Notes under the pieces: model-generated
The model's database searches: none
What the model was told of the DNA's origin: nothing
The model's input: only the letters and a program-made list of their open reading frames with translations
Made by a program: the position numbers and the translations under genes
Assembly (NCBI RefSeq): GCF_022026395.1
Contig: NZ_CP041767.1
Span: forward strand, 1,871,501-1,935,500
Length of the DNA: 64,000 nt
Reading direction: 5' to 3'
DNA from: Brevibacillus brevis
GTDB lineage: Bacteria; Bacillota; Bacilli; Brevibacillales; Brevibacillaceae
Shown here: piece by piece, positions 9,801 to 19,005 of the stretch
How positions within the stretch are numbered: position 1 is the stretch's first letter
Layout of the letters: every line of letters starts with the position of its first letter

Positions 9801-12800
9801 GGATTAAAGGCAAACGTTACAGAGGTAATCGTTCCTCAAGCAAAAACGCATCAAATGACTGTCATGGCGGTATTGGAGGATCAGAGCAGTCAGGATGTAA
9901 CCAAGTTGGCTCTATACAACATAGAGAATTCTTCTGTCGCAAAGGTGAGCACAGATGGCTTGGTCACGGCTCTAGCCCAAGGACGTACGAGTCTCACCGT
10001 AAAATATGGGGATCAAAGTATCAGCATTCCTATTACCGTTACGGAAGCGGAAGCACTTAAAACCTTGGGAGAGATAGAAACGCCTGTAAATGGTGCTACT
10101 GTCAATGGCACCTATACGATTTCAGGATGGTTTTTACATCCCTCTGCTATCTCAGACTATCAGGTTGTCATTGACGGGATCGAACATGGGAAAGCAAAGT
10201 CAGGCATTGCTCGACCTGATATTGCCCTGCTTCATCCGGAATATACAAATACACAAGCAGGATACAGCTATACCGTAGATCTGAACGAACTGCAACCGGG
10301 TAATCATACCGTTTCTGTGATCGCAACGGATAGCGAAGGAAAGCAGCATCCACTACCCGAAAAAAGTTTCGTAGTTGGAAAAAATGCTCCAGCGATCAGT
10401 CTGCAAAATACAGAACCAACTATTAGCGTAGCAAAAGACGCTATGCAGAAACTGCAGATTACCGCCAGTTTTGAGGGTCAACAATCAAGGGACATTACAG
10501 GGGAAGCTGTTTATACAGTAGAAGATCCGAATGTCGTTTATGTCAGTCCGCTGGGAATCGTAACAGGGCTGAAGGTTGGAATGACAAAGATTCAAGTGAA
10601 TTACGGGAATCAGTCATTAATGATTCCAGTTGTTGTCACAGAATCAGAAGCAGGCTCGCTTGTTGCCAAAGGGCAAATGGATATCCCAAAAGAAGGCACA
10701 GTTATTGGTGGAACCACAACCATACAGGGATGGATTCTGAACCCAAGCGGTGTGTCCAAAATCGAGGTTTTGGTGGATGGACAATTACAGGGAACTGCCG
10801 TATATGGCGGACCTCGTCCAGACATTTTAGCCATGTATCCACTCTACCAGAATGCAAATGCTGGCTTTCAATATCTACTGGATACGTCCTTGTTTGCGGA
10901 AGGGAATCACAAACTGACCATAAAAGTAACGGATAAAGCGGGCGCGGAGAGTCTCTTGCTGGAAAGTAACATCATCATTGGTCCCGTTACGGGAATCACA
11001 GCTAATTATTCCGAAGTTACTTTAGAAAAAGACAAGAGCGTAGCATTCACGGTCGTTGCATCTTATCGAGATAAGAGTACCAAGGATGTAACGGGAGAAG
11101 TAACCTACACGATTGATAATCCATCTATCGCCAAAATAGATGCAACTGGATTACTAACCGGGCTCTCATCAGGAAGTACAGTGCTCACTGTGTCTTATGC
11201 TGGCATAGTCAAGCAATACCCTGTCACTGTAAAAGGCGACGTCTTGGTAACAGGGGGCGCCATTGACACCCCGCAAGATAACGAACTGATCAGTAGGAAT
11301 TACAACATGACGGGATGGTTCGTTTCTTCTGGTGAAGTGGAGAAAATCGAGGTTTTGATGGATGGAGATAAGCTGGGCGAGGCGAAATATGGGCTTGAAC
11401 GACCAGATCTGAAGCGCAAATACCCAGACGCACCACATCTAAAACCAGGCTTCTCCTATCTGTTGGAAGTTGACCAGATGCAAGTAGGGGAACACCAATT
11501 ACAGGTGCTGGTCACAGAAAAAGACGGGAAGCAAACCAGTATGGAGAAGACAATCACGATTGTTGAACCCATACATGACACGTATGCTTTTTGGCTGCAA
11601 TTTTCTAATCAGCAAGGACAGAACAATTGGTCCTATCAGGAGGTAAGCGGAGATCGCTTCACGGACTTGGAATGGGACAAAGCTGCCGAGGAATGGAAGA
11701 GTAATCAAAACGAGACGGCAATCGGAAACACGTGGATAAAAGTCGGGAGCTCAGATCCTATCCTGAAATGGAAGGCACCGCGTTCAGGACGAATTCACGT
11801 TAGCGGTTGGATTTCCAAAATCCAAGTGGAAGAGGGAGATGGAGTTAACGTCCGACTACTGAAAAATGATGCTCAAATTTGGCCTTCCTCAGGCTGGCAA
11901 TCGATTGACTTTAACGATGAGATTGGTGTGGAAATTCAGGAGGAGCTTTCGATTGAAGAAGGAGACGCATTGATTTTTCAAGTCAACCAGAAAGAAAACA
12001 ACATTGGGGATCTTCTAAAATGGACACCTGAAATCACCTACATAACGACTGAGGTGAACGATAATTCTGCTCCCCAAGTCTACTTGACCTCACCCGTGGT
12101 AGGGAAGGCTGTCACTACTGTTAATTCAGAGGATGTCATCGTCATATCAGGCATTGCGATGGATCCGAACATCGGAGACCAAGTTCATATTTGGTATCAG
12201 CTAGATGAAGAAGATCCTCATGAACTGACTCGTTTTACGGCGTCTGAGAGCGCAAATGAATTTTCATACAACTTGCCCATCGGCAATTTGAAACCAGATC
12301 ATCTCTACTCACTTCGTGTCTGGGCGGTCGATCAGAAATCCAGTAAATCTCTCGTCGAAAAAGTCGATATTAGCTTGGATATGAGAGCGCAAGCTGAAAA
12401 GGACCCGATAACCATTTCTGCGAATTGGAAATATCCGAAAGATCGAGCAGAAATACCAAAAGGGCAGTCGATTACGTTGGATTGGGACTACTACAACGGT
12501 AAAGGGTATCCAAGTTATATAGCCTCGCAAGAATTAATCATTTATATCAGCGAGGGCGGGCATGTCACTTCTACAAAACGGGAGAAATTAACAGGTACAG
12601 CCCGTTCTTATGTATTTGATACAAGCTATATACAAAAAAACGCCCTCATTGATGTGCGCCTAAAAGCGATAATGAAGAGCGATGCCCCGAAAATCCTTGA
12701 AGGCAGTACCGCTAAATTGGAGTTCTATCTATTAGCCACGAATCAAGCACCTGTCGTCGTAAATACAGAGCTTGTCATCATGGATAGTGGCCGAACAGGG

Positions 12801-15800
12801 TTAATTAATTATTCGCTTAGAGATAATGATGTTTCAGACAAAATCGTATCAACAAAATTAAGAGTGGGACTGACTCCAGGCGGAAACGAGCTGGGTGAGA
12901 AACAAGAGCCGATTTCCGAATCGAACCAAAATGGGAATGAGTCCGGCAGATATTTTTTCCCCATCACAAAAGAAATGTTATATCAAACCGTATATTGGAC
13001 GGTTCAAGCTCAGGATAATCGTGGTGCATGGACTACACCAACGAATTACACATCCCGATTGGTAGATGCTCTCCCGAAGATCGTTATTTACACCCCTGGG
13101 GCAAAGAGGGTCATGGACATTGATGAGACCTTTACTCTGGAAGGGGTCTATACCCATCTTCAAGCAGGCGATGTCATATCTGGCAGGATGAATCGTCTTA
13201 AAAATCCGCAGGAATTTACTACTACTGGTAGCTCAGGTCAGTGGAGCCTTAGCTGGAGGGGCAGGGATCTTGGAGAAGGCACCTATCCGAACATCGAAGT
13301 ATCCAATCGCGGCGGTTTTGTAGCAGTTTATCCTGGAAGCTTGACTATCGAGAAGAAACCAGATGCCCCAAATAATATTAGTGTAGAGGCAGATACGAAT
13401 TCCCTTAAAGTATTTTGGAGTCCTGTCGTAGGCGCAACAGACTACGGCATTCAAGTAGATGGCGGAGGTATTAAGCGGATAGGCAATGTGTCCAATCATA
13501 CCATCACGGGCCTACAACCGGCGACCGTTTATACAATTAGACTTTGGGCGTACAATTCATCCGGTACTAGCAGCTATGGCAGCGGCTCGATCACGGTCCA
13601 AACGAAACCAGCAGAAAGCAATTTTAATCTGTTGGTAGAGTATAACCCGGTACGGATGCATTTTCCTACCAACCAGGCAAAATACTTTAAAATCACAGCG
13701 AAAACGAGCGGAGTTTATCAGTTCACGTTAAATAACGACTCGGGATTAGCGGCAGATGCGAATATATCCGTTTATAAAGGGGCGGGCTTGCTGGATCATG
13801 AGGAGATCTCTTCAGGAAGTAATGGTAGAGTGAATCCAGTATTTGCTGCCGGAAAAACGTATTATGTGAAGATTGTAGGAAAAAGTGAGTTTTACGCTAC
13901 GCTTCTGGCAAAGCCAGGAGGCGAAGCCTTTGTTTTTAATCAGCCAAACGATATCACGATTCCAGGTGGACAAACGGTAGAAATCGCCATGAATGTTATC
14001 TTTCCTGGAAAGTATCGCATGGTGACGCAATTGAAAAATCCAAGTCAGAAGTATCCTGCTGTAACGGTCTATTCCAATGGGGTTCAAGTGTCACCGAGGG
14101 AGAAGCCAAGTGCAGCGGAAGTCATTTATGATTTGGCGGCAGGTGCCTACACAATTAAGCTGACCAATACAGAAAGTAATCCAGTCAATGTATTATTTAC
14201 CGTTTTTGCTCCAGCGGCTGGGGGAACAGTTTACGAGTATGTATACGATCAAAACAATCGAATTAAGGCGATCAAAGAAAATGGAGTCGAAAGCGTCATT
14301 TTCTATCATGACGAGAACGGAAATATCACAAAAAGCGTAAAGCAAAACGCATCTACACCACAGAAAGCCAAAGCCTTGAGCCTCGATCTGGAGAAGGTGA
14401 ATGTATCACCCGGTAACTCCAAATCGATCAAGGTCATGGCAACGTTGGACAACGGGAGTCAGGTGGATGTAAGCGCGCAGGCTGTATATGTCGTGGAGGA
14501 TCCTTCGGTTGCTTATATCAACAAGGGGATTGTGTATGCGGTGAACGGCGGGACGACGCGGGCCAGGTTGTATTTCGGAGGGCAGTCGAAGACGTTAACC
14601 ATTACGGTTGATGCACCTTCTGTTCATTTGACATCGATCAGTCTTACACCAGGACAATCCACAATAACAGAAGGCCAGATCCAACGCTTGTACGCATCCG
14701 CTTATTACTCAGACGGTAACAGCAAAGATATCAGCAGCGTTGCCAGCTTTGACACTTCGAATTCATCTGTTGCGCAAGTGAGCAGCCAAGGTGTCGTAAC
14801 GGGTATCAAAGCAGGAACAGCGACGATTACCGTTTCTTATGATGGTAAAAGTGCATCTAGCCAGATAACTGTTCAAGGGGCTACCATCCAGGAAGTAAAA
14901 GGAACTCCAGTGCAAGTGTCGTTGGTAGCAGGTGGTACTCAACAGCTTAGTGTCACGGCCACTTATTCAAACGGGGCCGAAGAAAATATTTCAAAGCAAG
15001 CCGTGTATTCAAGTAGTAATGCCAATGTTGCATCAGTGGATAGTGGTGGACTGATAACAGCACTTTCGCCAGGAGCTACGCAAGTCACGGTAAGCTACGG
15101 TGGGCAAAGTACGATCATTCCTGTTACGGTTGCAGGAAATGCCATCTCTCTCGTATCTTTGGCTGTAACGCCAGCGACAGTGAGCATTGGCAAAGGAGCC
15201 AGCCAGCAGTTGGAAGTGAAGGCGATCTACAGTGATAACAGCCAAACGATTGTAACGAATCAGGCGACTTATCAGAGTTCGCAACCTGCTATTGCTAGTG
15301 TTGGAGCAGGTGGGTCCGTTACAGGGGTGGCGGTCGGGTCATCTACTGTAACCATAACTTTTGGTGGTAAAGTAGTTACCGTTCCTGTTCAGGTAACAGA
15401 GACACAAGAGCCTGTGCAGAGCTTGTCTGTTACACCAGTCAGTCTGAACATATTGGTTGGGAAGACGCAGCAGCTACAAGTAACAGCGACGTATAAGGAT
15501 GGCAAGAACATGGATGTTTCGGGGCAAGCAGTCTACTTGCCAGGAGATGCCACAGTGGTAACCGTTGATGCAAACGGGGTAGTTACGGCTGTTAAGGCAG
15601 GTAGTACGAACATCACCGTTTCCTTTGGGGGAGCGAGTGTGGTTGTGCCTGTTGTTGTTACAGCAGAAATTCCGGTTCAGAACATCAAGGTTGTACCGGA
15701 AGACATCACTCTTCAAGAGGGGACAACACAACAACTAAATGTGCTATTGAAGCTTGCGGATGGTACTGAAGTAGATGTAGCGGATAAATCATTGTTTACA

Positions 15801-18800
15801 ATGGCAGATCCATCTATAGCATCTGTTTCTGCAAGTGGTCTCCTCACGGGAATAAAAGACGGAATCACCTCAGTAACCATCGACTATTTGGGAACCAAGG
15901 TAAACGCGAATGTAAAAGTAGCACAAGTATTGAAAGAAGATAAGCTGAAACGCTTGTCCGCAGGTGGAGCACATACATTGATGGTGAAAGAAGACGGAAG
16001 TGTATGGGCATGGGGGCAGAATGAGAAAGGGCAGCTAGGAGATGGAACGATACAAGATCGGACGACGCCAGTAGAAAGTATGCTGGTCATCTCAGCGCAG
16101 CAACTGGTAGCGAGTCCAAGCACAGTGCTGTTGCCAATCTCTCAAAGCAAGCCGTTGCAAATCACGGCGACCTATGCCAATAACAGTACCCAAGATGTCA
16201 CGACGCAGTCGACGTATGAGAGCAGTAACCCAGCGGTTGCAACAGTAGATGCAGCAGGTGTGATCACATCGGTATCGGTAGGGACAGCTAACATCACAGT
16301 CAGCTACTATAACAAAACGATTACGGTTCCTGTGGAAGTCAGAGAGACAGAAGTGAAAGTCAATCGCTTGTCCGCAGGTGGAGCACATACGTTGATGGTG
16401 AAAGAAGACGGAAGTGTATGGGCATGGGGTCAGAATGAGAAGGGGCAGCTAGGAGATGGAACGGTACAGAATCGGACGACGCCAATAGAAAGTATGCTGG
16501 TCATCTCTGCTCAGCAACTGGTAGCGAGTCCAGGTACGGTGTTACTGCCGACATCTCAAAGCAAGCCATTGCAAATCACGGCGACCTATCCAAATAACAG
16601 CACCCAAGACGTCACGACACAGTCGACGTATGAGAGCAGTAACCCAGCGGTAGCAACGGTAGATGCAGCAGGTGTGATCACAGCGGTATCGGTAGGGACA
16701 GCGAACATCACAGTCAGCTACTATAACCAAACGATCACAGTTCCTGTAGAAGTCAGGGAGACAGATGTGAAAGCGAATCGCTTGTCTGCCGGCGGAGCAC
16801 ATACATTGATGGTGAAAGAAGACGGAAGTGTATGGGCATGGGGTCAAAATGAGAAGGGTCAGCTAGGAGATGGAACGGTACAAAATCGGACGACGCCAAT
16901 AGAAAGTATGCTGGTGATCTCTGCTCAGCAACTGGTAGCGAGTCCAGGTACGGTGTTGCTGCCGACGTCCCAAAGCAAGCCATTACAAATCACGGCGACC
17001 TATCCAAATAACAGCACCCAAGATGTCACGACGCAGTCGATGTATGAGAGCAGTAACACAGCGGTAGCAACGGTAGATGCAGCAGGAGTGATCACAGCGG
17101 TATCGGTAGGGACAGCGAACATCACAGTCAGCTACTATAACCAAACGATCACAGTTCCTGTAGAAGTCAGGGAGACAGAAGTGAAAGCCAATCGCTTGTC
17201 TGCCGGCGGAGCACATACATTGATGGTGAAAGAAGACGGAAGTGTATGGGCATGGGGTCAAAATGAGAAGGGTCAGCTAGGAGATGGAACGGTACAAAAT
17301 CGGACGACGCCAATAGAAAGTATGCTGGTGATCTCTGCTCAGCAACTGGTAGCGAGTCCAGGTACGGTGTTGCTGCCGACGTCCCAAAGCAAGCCATTAC
17401 AAATCACGGCGACCTATCCAAATAACAGCACCCAAGATGTCACGACGCAGTCGATGTATGAGAGCAGTAACACAGCGGTAGCAACGGTAGATGCAGCAGG
17501 AGTGATCACAGCGGTATCGGTAGGGACAGCGAACATCACAGTCAGCTACTATAACAAAACAATCACGGTCCCTGTGGAAGTCAGGGAGACAGAAGTCAAA
17601 GCCAATCGCTTATCCGCAGGTGGAGCACATACGTTGATGGTGAAAGAAGACGGAAGTGTATGGGCATGGGGTCAAAATGAGAAGGGTCAGCTAGGAGATG
17701 GAACAGTACAAAATCGGACGACGCCAATAGAAAGTATGCTGGTGATCTCTGCTCAGCAACTGGTAGCGAGTCCAGGTACGGTGTTGCTGCCGACGTCCCA
17801 AAGCAAGCCATTACAAATCACGGCGACCTATCCAAATAACAGCACGCAAGATGTCACGACGCAGTCGACGTATGAGAGCAGTAACCCAGCGGTTGCAACG
17901 GTAGATGCAGCAGGTGTGATCACAGCGATATCGGTAGGGACAGCGAACATCACAGTCAGCTACTATAACAAAACAATCACGGTCCCTGTGGAAGTCAGGG
18001 AGACAGAAGTGAAAGCCAATCGCTTATCCGCAGGTGGCGCACATACGTTGATGGTGAAAGAAGACGGAAGTGTATGGGCATGGGGTCAAAATGAGAAGGG
18101 TCAGCTAGGAGATGGAACGGTACAAAATCGGACGACGCCAATAGAAAGTATGCTAGTCATTTCGGCGCAGCAACTGGTAGCGAGTCCAAGTACGGTGTTG
18201 CTGCCGACGTCTCAAAGCAAGCCATTACAAATCACGGCGACCTATCCAAATAACAGCACCCAAGATGTCACAACGCAGTCGAGGTATGAGAGTAGTAACC
18301 CAGCAGTTGCAACGGTAGATGCAACAGGTGTGATCACAGCGGTATCGGTAGGGACAGCGAACATCACAGTCAGCTACTATAACAAAACAATCACGGTCCC
18401 TGTGGAAGTCAGGGAGACAGAAGTCAAAGCCAATCGCTTATCCGCAGGTGGAGCACATACGTTGATGGTGAAAGAAGACGGAAGTGTATGGGCGTGGGGT
18501 CAAAATGAGAAAGGGCAGCTAGGAGATGGAACAGTACAGAATCGGACGACGCCAATAGAAAGTATGCTGGTCATCTCTGCGAAGGAACTGGTAGCGAGTC
18601 CAAGTAGGGTGTTGCTGCCGACGTCCCAAAGCAAGCCATTACAAATTACGGCGACCTATCCAAATAACAGCACCCAAGATGTCACAACGCAGTCGAGGTA
18701 TGAGAGTAGTAACCCAACAGTTGCAACGGTAGATGCAACAGGTGTGATCACAGCGGTATCGGTTGGGACAACGAGCATTATCGTCAGCTACTATAACAAA

Positions 18801-18989
18801 ACAATCACGGTCCCAGTGGAAGTCAAGGAGATCGAAGTGAAAGCCAATCGCTTGACCGCAGGTGGAGCACATACGTTGATGGTGAAAGAAGACGGAAGTG
18901 TATGGGCATGGGGACAAAACGCGAAGGGGCAGCTAGGAGATGGAACGGCACAAAATAGCACAGTTCCAGTATTAACGAATGATAAATAA
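6861..18989 (+). CDS. Giant secreted subtilisin-family serine protease with Big_2, FN3, PPC-like and RCC1 repeats
   Basis: The product has 4042 residues; ATG 6861 has AAGGAG eight bases upstream. Signal peptide about 1-34; I9-type propeptide about 37-95; S8 peptidase about 108-360 with catalytic D135 (IDTG), H165 (HGHGT) and S320 (GTSLAAPH), all present, so it should be active. Then six units of about 198 residues (8005-11570), each a Big_2 domain plus a module with GW(Y/F)L..P.GV.KIEVL.DG; a jelly-roll-like region (11580-12055); Ig/cadherin-like regions; FN3 (13365-13610); a PPC-like region (13620-14210); a YD-repeat-like motif (14231-14350); six Big_2 domains; and the 138-residue RCC1+Big_2 array from 15951. 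It lacks an obvious sortase motif or SLH domain. It may mature or anchor the RHS toxins encoded nearby; that is inference. Length is far beyond usual subtilases. Confidence 0.88.
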   Translation: MNPRFIRSISRFNVFLLLALLFLQLIPEHAIASASSKTYLIGFKESKKTKVRAIQRSSVQQLSTKVMVAQLTESEMEVMSQDENVAYIEEDSEIELAETNRTEKQEIPWGIEHIGANQAHEKNYKGQNIKIGIIDTGISNHEDLQVKGGISYVEGKSDFDDEHGHGTAVAGVIAGKDNDVGIVGVAPEAEIYAIRVLDEKGHGTYSSMIQGIEWAIQNDMNIVSISAGGRIDSQALHDQIKRANQQGILVIAAAGNRGMGEDTQLYPAKYAETLSVGAINQDNQRADFSSVGSGLDLMAPGVDILSTSLHGDYEQRSGTSLAAPHVTGAAAVIWSKKGGATNREVRDSLVENATPLGESRFYGKGLVNLEKALGLGDEDSAEITSLESTPNELRLSEGENYQLKITANMTDGNTRDVSKEVTYTSKDEKIATVTSSGFVTGSGIGDTQLIAELGDKTIEIPIVVTKRAPLIPIGGLDTPEKGELISGTYTIKGWYLHPDGVSKISILIDGTNVGEASYGDPRPDVEAKYPAYQNSSAGFHYQLDTGNLTAGTHSITVEVQDTNGQQTVIDGTTFYIGDVEPLNGLHADVTKLELTNEGSHQLVVSTVLEDNTLKDVTSLAEYASSDESVVTVDAAGVVKAMGDGTAIVTIRYDGQSITIPVTIKKNEPLIPRWELEAPTSNSMMTGVTLIKGWYLDPSGVSKIEVHLDGTVVGEASYGHTRPDIESSYPQYQNAKAGYEYRLDTTQLMEGQHSIKVTAVNKDGAEQVLAERAVFIGRAEPATSIVANISKVDLIQGNTQQLSISAVLLNQQTKDVTREAQYTIENPAIISLSDKGIVTGIEIGQTNIIVKYQEQTLTIPVWVKAAGALARGGIDSPAENALISGVYPVTGWFIDSTGVEKIEVLVDGAVSGEATYGISRPEIEIMDASKPDGNVGFHYNLDTGKLREGTHTLSVRGTGKGGNQVMLGNRTIQVVTLLPAIGLKANVTEVIVPQAKTHQMTVMAVLEDQSSQDVTKLALYNIENSSVAKVSTDGLVTALAQGRTSLTVKYGDQSISIPITVTEAEALKTLGEIETPVNGATVNGTYTISGWFLHPSAISDYQVVIDGIEHGKAKSGIARPDIALLHPEYTNTQAGYSYTVDLNELQPGNHTVSVIATDSEGKQHPLPEKSFVVGKNAPAISLQNTEPTISVAKDAMQKLQITASFEGQQSRDITGEAVYTVEDPNVVYVSPLGIVTGLKVGMTKIQVNYGNQSLMIPVVVTESEAGSLVAKGQMDIPKEGTVIGGTTTIQGWILNPSGVSKIEVLVDGQLQGTAVYGGPRPDILAMYPLYQNANAGFQYLLDTSLFAEGNHKLTIKVTDKAGAESLLLESNIIIGPVTGITANYSEVTLEKDKSVAFTVVASYRDKSTKDVTGEVTYTIDNPSIAKIDATGLLTGLSSGSTVLTVSYAGIVKQYPVTVKGDVLVTGGAIDTPQDNELISRNYNMTGWFVSSGEVEKIEVLMDGDKLGEAKYGLERPDLKRKYPDAPHLKPGFSYLLEVDQMQVGEHQLQVLVTEKDGKQTSMEKTITIVEPIHDTYAFWLQFSNQQGQNNWSYQEVSGDRFTDLEWDKAAEEWKSNQNETAIGNTWIKVGSSDPILKWKAPRSGRIHVSGWISKIQVEEGDGVNVRLLKNDAQIWPSSGWQSIDFNDEIGVEIQEELSIEEGDALIFQVNQKENNIGDLLKWTPEITYITTEVNDNSAPQVYLTSPVVGKAVTTVNSEDVIVISGIAMDPNIGDQVHIWYQLDEEDPHELTRFTASESANEFSYNLPIGNLKPDHLYSLRVWAVDQKSSKSLVEKVDISLDMRAQAEKDPITISANWKYPKDRAEIPKGQSITLDWDYYNGKGYPSYIASQELIIYISEGGHVTSTKREKLTGTARSYVFDTSYIQKNALIDVRLKAIMKSDAPKILEGSTAKLEFYLLATNQAPVVVNTELVIMDSGRTGLINYSLRDNDVSDKIVSTKLRVGLTPGGNELGEKQEPISESNQNGNESGRYFFPITKEMLYQTVYWTVQAQDNRGAWTTPTNYTSRLVDALPKIVIYTPGAKRVMDIDETFTLEGVYTHLQAGDVISGRMNRLKNPQEFTTTGSSGQWSLSWRGRDLGEGTYPNIEVSNRGGFVAVYPGSLTIEKKPDAPNNISVEADTNSLKVFWSPVVGATDYGIQVDGGGIKRIGNVSNHTITGLQPATVYTIRLWAYNSSGTSSYGSGSITVQTKPAESNFNLLVEYNPVRMHFPTNQAKYFKITAKTSGVYQFTLNNDSGLAADANISVYKGAGLLDHEEISSGSNGRVNPVFAAGKTYYVKIVGKSEFYATLLAKPGGEAFVFNQPNDITIPGGQTVEIAMNVIFPGKYRMVTQLKNPSQKYPAVTVYSNGVQVSPREKPSAAEVIYDLAAGAYTIKLTNTESNPVNVLFTVFAPAAGGTVYEYVYDQNNRIKAIKENGVESVIFYHDENGNITKSVKQNASTPQKAKALSLDLEKVNVSPGNSKSIKVMATLDNGSQVDVSAQAVYVVEDPSVAYINKGIVYAVNGGTTRARLYFGGQSKTLTITVDAPSVHLTSISLTPGQSTITEGQIQRLYASAYYSDGNSKDISSVASFDTSNSSVAQVSSQGVVTGIKAGTATITVSYDGKSASSQITVQGATIQEVKGTPVQVSLVAGGTQQLSVTATYSNGAEENISKQAVYSSSNANVASVDSGGLITALSPGATQVTVSYGGQSTIIPVTVAGNAISLVSLAVTPATVSIGKGASQQLEVKAIYSDNSQTIVTNQATYQSSQPAIASVGAGGSVTGVAVGSSTVTITFGGKVVTVPVQVTETQEPVQSLSVTPVSLNILVGKTQQLQVTATYKDGKNMDVSGQAVYLPGDATVVTVDANGVVTAVKAGSTNITVSFGGASVVVPVVVTAEIPVQNIKVVPEDITLQEGTTQQLNVLLKLADGTEVDVADKSLFTMADPSIASVSASGLLTGIKDGITSVTIDYLGTKVNANVKVAQVLKEDKLKRLSAGGAHTLMVKEDGSVWAWGQNEKGQLGDGTIQDRTTPVESMLVISAQQLVASPSTVLLPISQSKPLQITATYANNSTQDVTTQSTYESSNPAVATVDAAGVITSVSVGTANITVSYYNKTITVPVEVRETEVKVNRLSAGGAHTLMVKEDGSVWAWGQNEKGQLGDGTVQNRTTPIESMLVISAQQLVASPGTVLLPTSQSKPLQITATYPNNSTQDVTTQSTYESSNPAVATVDAAGVITAVSVGTANITVSYYNQTITVPVEVRETDVKANRLSAGGAHTLMVKEDGSVWAWGQNEKGQLGDGTVQNRTTPIESMLVISAQQLVASPGTVLLPTSQSKPLQITATYPNNSTQDVTTQSMYESSNTAVATVDAAGVITAVSVGTANITVSYYNQTITVPVEVRETEVKANRLSAGGAHTLMVKEDGSVWAWGQNEKGQLGDGTVQNRTTPIESMLVISAQQLVASPGTVLLPTSQSKPLQITATYPNNSTQDVTTQSMYESSNTAVATVDAAGVITAVSVGTANITVSYYNKTITVPVEVRETEVKANRLSAGGAHTLMVKEDGSVWAWGQNEKGQLGDGTVQNRTTPIESMLVISAQQLVASPGTVLLPTSQSKPLQITATYPNNSTQDVTTQSTYESSNPAVATVDAAGVITAISVGTANITVSYYNKTITVPVEVRETEVKANRLSAGGAHTLMVKEDGSVWAWGQNEKGQLGDGTVQNRTTPIESMLVISAQQLVASPSTVLLPTSQSKPLQITATYPNNSTQDVTTQSRYESSNPAVATVDATGVITAVSVGTANITVSYYNKTITVPVEVRETEVKANRLSAGGAHTLMVKEDGSVWAWGQNEKGQLGDGTVQNRTTPIESMLVISAKELVASPSRVLLPTSQSKPLQITATYPNNSTQDVTTQSRYESSNPTVATVDATGVITAVSVGTTSIIVSYYNKTITVPVEVKEIEVKANRLTAGGAHTLMVKEDGSVWAWGQNAKGQLGDGTAQNSTVPVLTNDK
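8005..11570 (+). repeat. Six diverged in-gene units of about 595 bp (Big_2 + GW-type Ig module)
   Basis: Within the subtilase gene, six units follow one another. The second halves carry the recurring pattern P..G..I.G.Y.I.GW.L.P.GV.KIEVL.DG, then a segment ending in Y.LDT..L..G.H. Starts of these second halves lie near 8267, 8860, 9457, 10055, 10655 and 11240. The units differ a lot in DNA, so the duplication is old, unlike the downstream 414-bp array. Confidence 0.75.
15951..18986 (+). repeat. Tandem 414-bp array encoding RCC1 blade + Big_2 domain, 7 full units and a partial eighth
   Basis: Unit starts, set by the codons for RLSAGGAHTL, fall at 15951, 16365, 16779, 17193, 17607, 18021, 18435 and 18849, an exact 414-bp (138-codon) period. 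Each unit has one RCC1 blade (HTLMVKEDGSVWAWGQNEKGQLGDGT) followed by a Big_2 domain (LVASP...TVPVEV). Units are nearly identical in DNA, and units 3 and 4 match without visible change for about 370 bases, showing recent duplication or homogenisation. The eighth unit stops after its RCC1 blade at the end of the gene. Confidence 0.92.
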
Positions 18990-19005
18990 AATGGAGTGAG
19001 CCTAA

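Noticed and set aside
15951..18986. Regular repeats resembling a CRISPR array
   Set aside because: The 414-bp period keeps one reading frame and encodes RCC1 and Big_2 domains; there are no short repeats with unique spacers and no cas genes.
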